Source: Flavobacterium xinjiangense (GTDB lineage Bacteria > Bacteroidota > Bacteroidia > Flavobacteriales > Flavobacteriaceae). From it: a stretch of DNA of 64,000 bases. The notes beneath the pieces are model-generated. The model was not told the origin of the DNA and did no database searches. It saw only the letters and a program-made list of their open reading frames with translations. Positions within the stretch are counted from its first letter, which is position 1. Each line of letters begins with the position of its first letter. A program made the translations under genes and the position numbers. Positions 50,431-57,831 of the stretch are shown piece after piece. The stretch lies in the NCBI RefSeq assembly GCF_900142885.1, contig NZ_FRCL01000001.1, positions 290,311-354,310 of the forward strand, read 5' to 3'.

Positions 50431-50991
50431 TTACAAACAATCTATTTGCAATCTATTATTTTCTTTTAATTGTTTAAAATGAGTTGGCGTTACACCCGTG
50501 ATTTTTTTAAACTGATTACTCAAATGTGCGACATCAGTATAATTCAATTGAATTGCAATTTCACTTAGTGTGAACTCATTATACATTATTAACTCCTTTA
50601 CTTTTTCAATCTTTTGAGTAATAAAATAATGTTCTATAGTCTTACCCTCAACTTCGGAAAACAGATTACTCAATACGTTATAATCTTGTCCTAATTGTTC
50701 CGATAAATAGTACGATAAATTCGTCTTTAATTCAATGTCTTTATGATGCACCAAATTAACTATTAGATTCTTTATCCGCTCAATGGTGATCCTTATTTTG
50801 TCTTCTAATAATTCGAAACCAAGTGCGTGTAACCTTTTTGAAAGTATCTCTTTTTCATCATTTTTTAAATCTTCCAAAAGTTCAACTTCTCCTAGTTGAA
50901 CTGAAACAGCGTGAAGTCCAATTTTTTCAAGTTCAGACTTCACGACAATATTACAGCGATTGCATACCATATTTTTGATATAAATCTTCAT
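50431..50991 (-). CDS. HMA domain-AraC helix-turn-helix regulator
   Basis: The 186-residue protein has an N-terminal HMA-type fold (about 1-70; KIYIKNMVCNRCNIVV with C10 and C13) and a C-terminal AraC double HTH (about 90-186, TLSEIAIQLNYTDVAHLSNQ, FKKITGVTPTHFKQLK). There is no other sensor domain, so metal binding to CxxC could drive DNA binding directly. It lies two bases after the HMA-DUF3347 gene. Regulation of the copper island is the obvious hypothesis. Confidence 0.88.
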   Translation of the reverse strand: MKIYIKNMVCNRCNIVVKSELEKIGLHAVSVQLGEVELLEDLKNDEKEILSKRLHALGFELLEDKIRITIERIKNLIVNLVHHKDIELKTNLSYYLSEQLGQDYNVLSNLFSEVEGKTIEHYFITQKIEKVKELIMYNEFTLSEIAIQLNYTDVAHLSNQFKKITGVTPTHFKQLKENNRLQIDCL

Positions 50992-50993
50992 TT

Positions 50994-51887
50994 TTATTTA
51001 ATAGTTTCTACAGTCTTACCGCAAGACAGCATTTGTGAACCATAATAAGGATTTTTAATTCCATTGTCTTTGCTCAACCAATTAGCACCTTTCCCTCCAT
51101 TTGCCATTGGGCAAAATTGATAAAAAACCGGTGTTTCATATTTAGCCACTTTGATCAAATCATATATTTTTTTTGACAATGACATAAAAACCATTCTTTG
51201 TTTTTTGATATCCTGTGTTTCAGAAATACTCTTGGTATCAGCAGTTAAATCTTTCACCACTTTCATCCAAACCATGTGAACATCCATAGCCAGCTTGTCC
51301 ATTTTTATCCCGTTTAAGGAAGTCAATAAATCATTTGCCACTGAAGAAGCTACTTTCCCATCCGTTTTCACCAAGGCATCTTTTAATACAAAATAATTCT
51401 CAAAAACTGGTTTTAATTGATTTTCTGCTACTTGATCGTTTTTAGGCATTGCTGCATGATTTTCATGATTTTCCATTCCTGCCATTTGATTCGCCTGTTC
51501 GCTATCGCTCTGATTTGTGTTAGCATCTCCTGTCACCGATACTTTAGCTTCACGCTCGTATTGGCAACAACCGGCAAGGCTGTTATAAGCAGCATCAGGA
51601 GCAAGGAATTTCTCGCTGTCATAACCTGCGAAGGCAATACGTTTTAGGATTTCATCCTGACTGGTTTTTGTTGAATCGTAGGTTAGCGTAGCCATTTTGG
51701 TGTCTTTATCCCAATCTACCTGAGCTACTTTTTTTAAATTTCCTGCTTTCTCTATGGTTGTTTCACACATTCCGCAATTCCCATAGATTTTTACCGTTTC
51801 GGTTTTAGCATTTTTTATTTGTGCGTTCGCAACTGTGATTGAAAGCAATAGTGTAATTGCCGTCAATATTTTTCTTATTGATTTCAT
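50994..51887 (-). CDS. exported HMA-DUF3347 protein
   Basis: Signal peptide (1-22), an HMA-type domain with YGNCGMCETTIEK (C38 and C41; about 30-95), a second Cys pair in AGCCQYER, a Met/His linker (MAGMENHENHAAMPK), then DUF3347 (about 155-297) ending with FCPMANGGKGANWL and IKNPYYGSQMLSCG. This pairs a metallochaperone-like domain with the same DUF3347 found in the gene at 48892. It is followed two bases later by the HMA-AraC regulator. Confidence 0.9.
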   Translation of the reverse strand: MKSIRKILTAITLLLSITVANAQIKNAKTETVKIYGNCGMCETTIEKAGNLKKVAQVDWDKDTKMATLTYDSTKTSQDEILKRIAFAGYDSEKFLAPDAAYNSLAGCCQYEREAKVSVTGDANTNQSDSEQANQMAGMENHENHAAMPKNDQVAENQLKPVFENYFVLKDALVKTDGKVASSVANDLLTSLNGIKMDKLAMDVHMVWMKVVKDLTADTKSISETQDIKKQRMVFMSLSKKIYDLIKVAKYETPVFYQFCPMANGGKGANWLSKDNGIKNPYYGSQMLSCGKTVETIK

Positions 51888-52038
51888 TGTTTTAAATAAT
51901 TTTGAAGTGAATAAGTCCCAATCAATTTTGAAAAACTAGCATATTGCTACAATTCAAATTGAATCTGACTATAAATTTAATGATTTTAAAGCAGTAATGC
52001 TTTGAATTAGACCCAATAATGGCTGTCTAAATAGAAAT

Positions 52039-52404
52039 TTAGCTTATTTTAGGTGGAAGCCAAATGCAACGGAAATCTGAAGAAATGAAGATTTCTGAAT
52101 AATAATAATTTTGTTTCTCGTGTGAAAAACTAAAGAGTTGACCGTTAAGTTCAACATAAGAAAGAGAAGACAAAGCCAAATTAACGACAGAGCTGGTGCA
52201 AGAAACATGTTTGCACCCTCCGTTACAACCCTCATGACTTTTTGAACTTTTTTCCTTATTGCAGCAAGCCGATTTCTCGCTTTGCGAAACAGCTTCTTTT
52301 TTACAACACGCTTTCTCTGATTTAGTTCCACATGCAAAAGCTATGCTTGGCATCATAAAGAAACCAAGAATAACAAGTAGCATTATGTAAAACTTTTTTG
52401 TCAT
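52039..52404 (-). CDS. Cys-rich exported protein with WLPPKIS tail, 121 aa
   Basis: A signal (MTKKFYIMLLVILGFFMMPS) is followed by a Cys/Lys-rich segment with pairs such as CGTKSEKACCKKEA, SACCNKEK and GCNGGCKHVSC (about 26-70), and ends RCIWLPPKIS, an ending I recall from other small exported Bacteroidota proteins. It is likely a periplasmic metal-thiol protein. It precedes the HMA-DUF3347 gene by 151 bases, and TACCTTTG (52425-52432 on the minus strand) precedes it. Confidence 0.75.
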   Translation of the reverse strand: MTKKFYIMLLVILGFFMMPSIAFACGTKSEKACCKKEAVSQSEKSACCNKEKSSKSHEGCNGGCKHVSCTSSVVNLALSSLSYVELNGQLFSFSHEKQNYYYSEIFISSDFRCIWLPPKIS

Positions 52405-52489
52405 TTATTAACTTTTGTAAAAAACAAAGGTATTAAATTAAGGATTATTGCTAATTTATTAACTCACAATTACTTGTTAAAAGAGCTAA

Positions 52490-52834
52490 TTACTTTCCAT
52501 CTCCTAAAATCCCATTCATAATGGATTGCAATAGTGACAATATAATACTAAAGATTAATGCGGTCCAAAACGAATCAACGCTAAACCCGCCAACGATATT
52601 GGTGCAGAGTAAAATAATCAATGCATTAATGACTAACAAAAATAATCCTAATGTAACAATCGTAACCGGTAAAGTAAGTATTACCAATATTGGTTTGATA
52701 AATATATTAAGCAAACCAAGAACTACTGCAACAATTAAGGCTGTCGTAAAACTCGCCACATGAACGCCCGGCATAAAATGAGCAATAAGTAGCACTAAAC
52801 CTCCAGTGATAAGGATTCTAAGTAATAAATTCAT
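52490..52834 (-). CDS. phage holin family 4-type membrane protein
   Basis: The 114-residue protein has three to four membrane segments and the pattern GLVLLIAHFMPGVHV, VAVVLGLLNIFIKPILVILTLP, LGLFLLVINALIILL and VGGFSVDSFWTALI, as in the holin family 4_2 small membrane proteins that are common on bacterial chromosomes. A role in cell lysis is not implied. It is a single gene between copper and core genes. Confidence 0.85.
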   Translation of the reverse strand: MNLLLRILITGGLVLLIAHFMPGVHVASFTTALIVAVVLGLLNIFIKPILVILTLPVTIVTLGLFLLVINALIILLCTNIVGGFSVDSFWTALIFSIILSLLQSIMNGILGDGK

Positions 52835-52887
52835 AGTTTTTGTTTTAAAATTTAAATAAATGTAGGAAAAATTTAAATCTGATTAAA

Positions 52888-53649
52888 TTATTTTAAGAAA
52901 GAACTTGTTGTTTGATGAAATAAAGCTGGGTTTTCAGCATGCAGCCAATGTCCTGCATTAGGAATTGTTTCAAAAGTGGAATTCGGAAAATGCTGTTTTA
53001 TGTTTCCGAAATCAGTGTCCAAAATATAATTAGAATTCCCGCCACGAATGAATAATGTTGGTTTCTCAAAAACGGCATTTTGCGGCAAAGGAACTCCTAT
53101 TTCGTCCATTTTTTTATTGAAAACCTCCAAATTAAATCGGAAAGCGAGTTGTCCCGGCTCTTTCCAATACAAACTTTTCATCAGGAATTGTCTCGTCCCA
53201 AAATCAGGAATATATTGAGACATAATTTCTTCGACTTCACTTCGGGTTGGTTTCTTGGAAAAATCAACAGCGTTTAATCCAGCCAGAATATCCTGATGGT
53301 GTTGCGGATAAAATTTTGGTCCAATATCAGCCACAATCAATTTGTCTACTAATTCCGGATGCGTTGTCGCCAAAAGCATGGCTACTTTCCCGCCCATGGA
53401 ATGTCCGATTATATCTATATTTTCTAAATTATGCGCTTCACAATATTCGAAAATATCCTGAACCATTATTTCATAACTGAATTCTTCCGAATGTAAACTA
53501 CGTCCGTGATTGCGTAAATCAGTCATGTGAACTTGAAAACCTTCGGCACCGAATTGAGTTCCGAGTGTTTTCCAATTGTCTGACATTCCCAGAAAGCCGT
53601 GAAGGATTAAAAGTGGCTTGCCTGAACCTTCTATTTTTGAAAAAAGCAT
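52888..53649 (-). CDS. alpha/beta hydrolase (YbfF-like esterase)
   Basis: The 253-residue protein has the oxyanion start LILHGFLGMSDNWK, the nucleophile elbow IIGHSMGGKVAM, the acid residue downstream and the catalytic His in PNAGHWLHAENP. It fits the YbfF type of esterases with acyl-CoA or ester substrates; the physiological substrate is unknown. The ATG at 53649 gives MLFSKIEGSGKP, a normal start. The dispersed element (copy 5) is 22 bases upstream. Confidence 0.9.
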   Translation of the reverse strand: MLFSKIEGSGKPLLILHGFLGMSDNWKTLGTQFGAEGFQVHMTDLRNHGRSLHSEEFSYEIMVQDIFEYCEAHNLENIDIIGHSMGGKVAMLLATTHPELVDKLIVADIGPKFYPQHHQDILAGLNAVDFSKKPTRSEVEEIMSQYIPDFGTRQFLMKSLYWKEPGQLAFRFNLEVFNKKMDEIGVPLPQNAVFEKPTLFIRGGNSNYILDTDFGNIKQHFPNSTFETIPNAGHWLHAENPALFHQTTSSFLK

Positions 53650-53670
53650 ATCATTTTAGATTTTAGAGTT

Positions 53671-53787
53671 GCGTGAGGGATAGCAGTGAAAATCCTTTTT
53701 TATCATGAAGCGCTAGCGGAATGAAAAAAAGATTGCAACGGATAGCCCGACCACGCTGTAACGCTAGTGAAAGCGCGGTCACGCCCC
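53671..53787 (+). ncRNA. dispersed structured element, copy 5 (flavo-1-like)
   Basis: It begins GCGTGAGGGATAGCAGTG, has AAAATCCTTTTTTATC, a small stem GCGCTAGCG, AAAAAAAGATTGCAACGGAT, AGCCCGACC and a further hairpin (CGCTAGTGAAAGCG), and ends GGTCACGCCCC. It is nearly the same as copy 1 (129-221) read in reverse, with a second stem added. It lies between the hydrolase gene and pdxJ. Confidence 0.6.
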
Positions 53788-53794
53788 AATTATT

Positions 53795-54508
53795 TTATTT
53801 TAATTTTTGCAAATACATGTTGATTACATTATCCAAGCCCAAATAAATGGCTTCAGAAATCAGCGCGTGACCGATAGAAACTTCCAGTAATCCCGGTATG
53901 TTTTCTTTGAAAAACTGAATATTGTCTAAACTTAAATCGTGACCTGCATTGATTCCCAAACCGATTTGGCTGGCCAAAATCGCAGATTCCATATACGGTT
54001 GTATACCTCTTTTGTTACCCAAACTGTATTCGTGTGCGAATGCTTCCGTATATAATTCGATTCTTTCGGTTCCAATTTTTTTAGCGCCTTCAATCATTTC
54101 GAGAACCGGATCCACAAAAATGGAAGTTCTGATTCCGTTGCGTTGAAATTCCTGCACAATTTCTTTAAGATAATCGGCGTGTTTTATGGTATCCCAACCT
54201 GCATTAGAAGTTATCGCATCGACAGCATCTGGAACCAATGTTACTTGAGTAGGTTTGATTTCAAGAACAAGATCAATAAATGTTTTCTCTGGGTTTCCCT
54301 CAATATTATATTCCGTATAAACAATGGATTTCAAATCTCGGGCATCTTGATAACGAATATGTCGCTCATCCGGACGAGGATGTATGGTGATTCCTTCGGC
54401 GCCAAACTTTTGAATATCGGCTGCTACCTTTAATAAATCGGGAACATTTCCTCCACGCGCGTTTCGTAAAGTAGCTATTTTATTGATGTTTACGCTTAAT
54501 TTTGTCAT
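53795..54508 (-). CDS. pdxJ: pyridoxine 5'-phosphate synthase
   Basis: PdxJ condenses deoxyxylulose phosphate and 3-amino-2-oxopropyl phosphate to PNP. The start at 54508 gives a 237-residue product beginning MTKLSVNINKIATLRNARGG; a longer frame from 54559 has no family support. Typical motifs: ITIHPRPDERHI, FIDLVLEIKPTQVTLVPD, ERIELYTEAFAHEY and GHDLSLDNIQFF. It is a single gene that diverges from the CBS gene. Confidence 0.96.
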   Translation of the reverse strand: MTKLSVNINKIATLRNARGGNVPDLLKVAADIQKFGAEGITIHPRPDERHIRYQDARDLKSIVYTEYNIEGNPEKTFIDLVLEIKPTQVTLVPDAVDAITSNAGWDTIKHADYLKEIVQEFQRNGIRTSIFVDPVLEMIEGAKKIGTERIELYTEAFAHEYSLGNKRGIQPYMESAILASQIGLGINAGHDLSLDNIQFFKENIPGLLEVSIGHALISEAIYLGLDNVINMYLQKLK

Positions 54509-54621
54509 TGGAACACTTTTTGATTGTGAAAAATAGTATTTGTTGTGACAAAAATACAAAGTAAAACCTAGGAGTTTTTGCTTATTTTTGATTATTTTGC
54601 ATGAAATATTGAGATTGATTT

Positions 54622-55281
54622 ATGACAGAAATTACAGAATATATTACTAATGATTTTAAAGCGATTGACAGCCAAGATACTATTGCGGATGTTCAAGACT
54701 TTTTTAATGATTTGCACTTTTCACATTTTCCTGTAATTGAAGAGGGTATTTATATTGGCAGTATCGCCGCAGATGATATTGTGACTTTTGAAAATAAGAA
54801 AAAAATAGCAGATTATAGATTTACTCTCGAGGGATTTTTTGTCAGAACGAATACCATCTGGCTGGATGTTTTAGAAATTTTCGCAAAGAACCATACTAAC
54901 TTAGTCCCTGTTTTGGACGAAAACAATAAATATGTTGGCTATTATGAAATCGAAGACATCATGCGATTTTTTCATGAAACTCCATTTTTGAAAGAGCCAG
55001 GAGGAATTATTATTGTCAAAAAAGGAGTGTTAGATTACTCAATGGGGCAAATTACTCAAATAGTTGAAAGTAATAACGGGAAACTTTTAGGCTTGTTCAT
55101 CTCTGAAGCAGACGTAGAAAGTGTTCAAGTTACTATGAAAATAACATTGGGCGCAATGAACGAAATCATCCAGACTTTCAGAAGGTATAATTATGAAATT
55201 ATATCTGAGCATCAAGAAGACAATTACATCAACAACTTAAAAGAACGTTCTGATTATTTAGATAAATATCTTAATATCTAA
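54622..55281 (+). CDS. CBS-domain protein
   Basis: The 219-residue protein has two CBS motifs (about 5-125; AVIE-like HFPVIEEGIYIGSI and LVPVLDENNKYVGYYEI) and then an ACT-like C-terminal part (about 135-215, VESVQVTMKITLGAMNEI). It probably senses an adenylate nucleotide and acts as a small regulatory module. The substrate or partner is unknown. It precedes nadK by 80 bases, so nadK may be co-transcribed. Confidence 0.88.
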   Translation: MTEITEYITNDFKAIDSQDTIADVQDFFNDLHFSHFPVIEEGIYIGSIAADDIVTFENKKKIADYRFTLEGFFVRTNTIWLDVLEIFAKNHTNLVPVLDENNKYVGYYEIEDIMRFFHETPFLKEPGGIIIVKKGVLDYSMGQITQIVESNNGKLLGLFISEADVESVQVTMKITLGAMNEIIQTFRRYNYEIISEHQEDNYINNLKERSDYLDKYLNI

Positions 55282-55361
55282 TTAAAAACAAATTGGAAAA
55301 TGAGAAAATTAGGAGTTTAATTTTCTAATTGATACATTATCTAATTATCTAATTTAAATAA

Positions 55362-56246
55362 ATGAAAGTAGCTATATACGGACAATATTACCAGAACAGC
55401 ACCGAACCTATAATTAAAGACATCTTCGTTTTTTTTAATACCAATAAGGTAGAAATGGTTATTGATTCGGCATTTTTGAAAATACTTTACGAAAAAAAGA
55501 TTGTTCAAAAAGAATACAAAACGTTTGAATCTCATACCGAATTAGATACTAGTTTTGACATGCTGATAAGCATTGGTGGGGACGGAACAATTTTAAGAGC
55601 TGCAACCTTAGTGCGAGATTCAGGAGTACCTATATTAGGTATTAATGCGGGCCGTTTAGGTTTTTTAGCAACCGTTCAAAAAGAAAATATTGCTGAGTTT
55701 ATGCAATTTGTAATAGAAAAAAAATACACCCTTTCAAAAAGAACACTATTAAGTTTATCATGTTCCCCAAATAATGAATCTATTCAGGACATTAACTTTG
55801 CCATGAATGAAATCACTGTTAGTAGAAAAGATACCACCTCGATGATTACAATAGACACGTATCTTAATGACGAATTTTTAAATTCCTATTGGGCAGATGG
55901 TTTGATTATTTCCACCCCTACGGGTTCAACGGGATATTCTTTGAGTTGTGGTGGCCCCATACTCACTCCCGATGTAAAAAGTTTAGTTATCACACCTATC
56001 GCTCCTCATAATCTAAACGCGAGACCACTGGTTGTTCCAGACGAAACCGAAATCCGATTAAAAGTTACCGGTAGAGAGGAAAACTATCTCGTTTCCTTAG
56101 ATTCCAGAATTACTTCTGTAAAAAATGAATCGATTCTGACGATTAAAAAAACTCCCTTTCAAATAAACATGGTGGAAATTCCTGAAGAAACATTTTTAAA
56201 AACGCTTCGCACCAAATTACTTTGGGGAGAAGACAAAAGGAATTAA
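55362..56246 (+). CDS. nadK: NAD kinase
   Basis: NadK phosphorylates NAD to NADP. The 294-residue protein has the diagnostic GGDGTIL, LGINAGRLGFL, and the TPTGSTGYSLSCGGP loop with the NE/D motif upstream (FAMNEITV). The length is typical. The order CBS gene-nadK-porG-uppS-bamA is common in Flavobacteria. Confidence 0.96.
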   Translation: MKVAIYGQYYQNSTEPIIKDIFVFFNTNKVEMVIDSAFLKILYEKKIVQKEYKTFESHTELDTSFDMLISIGGDGTILRAATLVRDSGVPILGINAGRLGFLATVQKENIAEFMQFVIEKKYTLSKRTLLSLSCSPNNESIQDINFAMNEITVSRKDTTSMITIDTYLNDEFLNSYWADGLIISTPTGSTGYSLSCGGPILTPDVKSLVITPIAPHNLNARPLVVPDETEIRLKVTGREENYLVSLDSRITSVKNESILTIKKTPFQINMVEIPEETFLKTLRTKLLWGEDKRN

Positions 56247-56355
56247 AGCATTTATAACTAATACTATACGATTCAACCCCTTTTTTGCGTTTTCATTAAA
56301 CAAATACCAAATTACACTTGTTTTTAGAAAAAACACACAATTAACTAAATAGGTA

Positions 56356-56384
56356 TTGAATCATATTGATAATTATTATATTTG
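56356..56384 (+). promoter_or_regulatory. predicted porG operon promoter
   Basis: TTG (56356-56358), 18 bases, then TATATTTG (56377-56384), 18 bases before the porG start. Confidence 0.6.
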
Positions 56385-56402
56385 CACGCAATTTTCAATT
56401 AA

Positions 56403-57086
56403 ATGAACCGTATTCTCAACTTTTTTCTATTCCTATTCCCTTTCATGGCAATACAAGCTCAAATTCATGAGATTGGTGTTTTTGTTGGCGGTAGTAACTT
56501 CATAGGCGATGTAGGTTCTACAACTTATATATCTCCAAATGAACCCGCAATTGGATTACTGTATAAATGGAATAAAAGTCCAAGACATTCCTATCGATTT
56601 TCCTACACACAATCAAAAATTACAGCAAACGATCTCAACTCTGAAGAAGCTGGTAGAAATCAACGAGGGTATCGTTTTGAAAACAGCATCAGAGAATTCT
56701 CTGCAGGTCTTGAATTTAATTTTTTTGATTTTAATTTGCATGAATTAAGAACCAAAATCACACCTTACGTCTACTCCGGTTTAAGTTATGTGCGATACGA
56801 AGGTTTATTTTTTGCAGACGGAAGAACTAGATCAGATACAAATCACGGAACTATCGCGATACCAATGATTTTGGGTGTAAAATCAAATATTACACCTAAT
56901 TTCGTTTTAGGAATAGAAGTTGGAGCCAGATATACCTTCGCTGATGATATTGACGGAAGCAATCCAAAGAATGAAAATCTAAAATTTTTACAATTTGGTA
57001 ACATAAATAATAATGATTGGTATGTTTTCTCCGGATTAACCTTAACTTATACTTTTGGTAACAAACCTTGCTATTGTGCAGATTAA
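56403..57086 (+). CDS. DUF6089/PorG-like T9SS outer-membrane protein
   Basis: The 227-residue protein has a signal peptide (ending FMAIQAQ) and beta-barrel strands, starting IHEIGVFVGGSNFIGDVGSTTY. The PorG/DUF6089 pattern and position directly before uppS and bamA match a type IX secretion or outer-membrane component of Bacteroidota. It lies four bases before uppS. The product's exact role in secretion is inferred. Confidence 0.78.
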   Translation: MNRILNFFLFLFPFMAIQAQIHEIGVFVGGSNFIGDVGSTTYISPNEPAIGLLYKWNKSPRHSYRFSYTQSKITANDLNSEEAGRNQRGYRFENSIREFSAGLEFNFFDFNLHELRTKITPYVYSGLSYVRYEGLFFADGRTRSDTNHGTIAIPMILGVKSNITPNFVLGIEVGARYTFADDIDGSNPKNENLKFLQFGNINNNDWYVFSGLTLTYTFGNKPCYCAD

Positions 57087-57090
57087 AGAA

Positions 57091-57831
57091 ATGGAAATAT
57101 TAAATAAAATTGACGTAACTAACTTACCCAAACATTTAGCCATCATCATGGATGGTAATGGACGTTGGGCAAAACAACAAGGACTTTTGAGATCTTTGGG
57201 ACATCAAAGTGGAACAAAATCAGTCAAAGTAATAATCGAAGCCAGTGCTAGATTAGGAATTGAATTTCTTACGCTATATGCTTTTTCGTCAGAAAACTGG
57301 AACAGACCAAAACTAGAGGTCGAAACATTAATGAAAGTTCTAATTAATTCATTAAAAAAAGAACTTGTAACACTGCAAAAAAATAACATCAAACTCAATG
57401 CTATCGGTAATTTGGAAAAATTACCAAAATCGGCTCAAAAGGAGCTTCTTGATGTAATAAATAAAACAAAAGACAACACTAAAATGACTCTAACCCTAGC
57501 TTTAAGCTACGGTTCTAGGGAAGAATTAGTCAGTGCTGTAAAAAACATTTGTAGTAAAGTTAAAAATAATATAATTTCAATAGACACTATTGATGATTCA
57601 ATTATAAATGAGCATCTTTACACGCAAAATTTACCAGATGTAGATTTATTAATACGAACAAGTGGAGAACATAGAATAAGTAATTTTTTGCTATGGCAAA
57701 TTGCCTATGCAGAATTGTATTTTACTGATATATTGTGGCCAGACTTTAAAGAACAAGATTTATATGAGGCTATTATTAGTTATCAAAAAAGAGAACGTAG
57801 ATTTGGAAAAACAAGTGAACAAATTAAATAA
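57091..57831 (+). CDS. uppS: undecaprenyl diphosphate synthase
   Basis: UppS makes the C55 lipid carrier for peptidoglycan and polysaccharide. The 246-residue product (start ATG at 57091, four bases after porG) has the IIMDGNGRWAKQQG signature, the FSSENWNRP loop and DLLIRTSGEHRISNFLLWQ. A longer frame from 57055 overlaps porG and is unlikely. The 3' end overlaps the start chosen for bamA. Confidence 0.96.
   Translation: MEILNKIDVTNLPKHLAIIMDGNGRWAKQQGLLRSLGHQSGTKSVKVIIEASARLGIEFLTLYAFSSENWNRPKLEVETLMKVLINSLKKELVTLQKNNIKLNAIGNLEKLPKSAQKELLDVINKTKDNTKMTLTLALSYGSREELVSAVKNICSKVKNNIISIDTIDDSIINEHLYTQNLPDVDLLIRTSGEHRISNFLLWQIAYAELYFTDILWPDFKEQDLYEAIISYQKRERRFGKTSEQIK

Noticed and set aside
39969..52404. 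A complete pco/cus-type copper operon
   Set aside because: No CusCBA RND pump, PcoC, PcoD or CusRS two-component system is in the window; only CopA, the oxidase fusion and binding proteins are.
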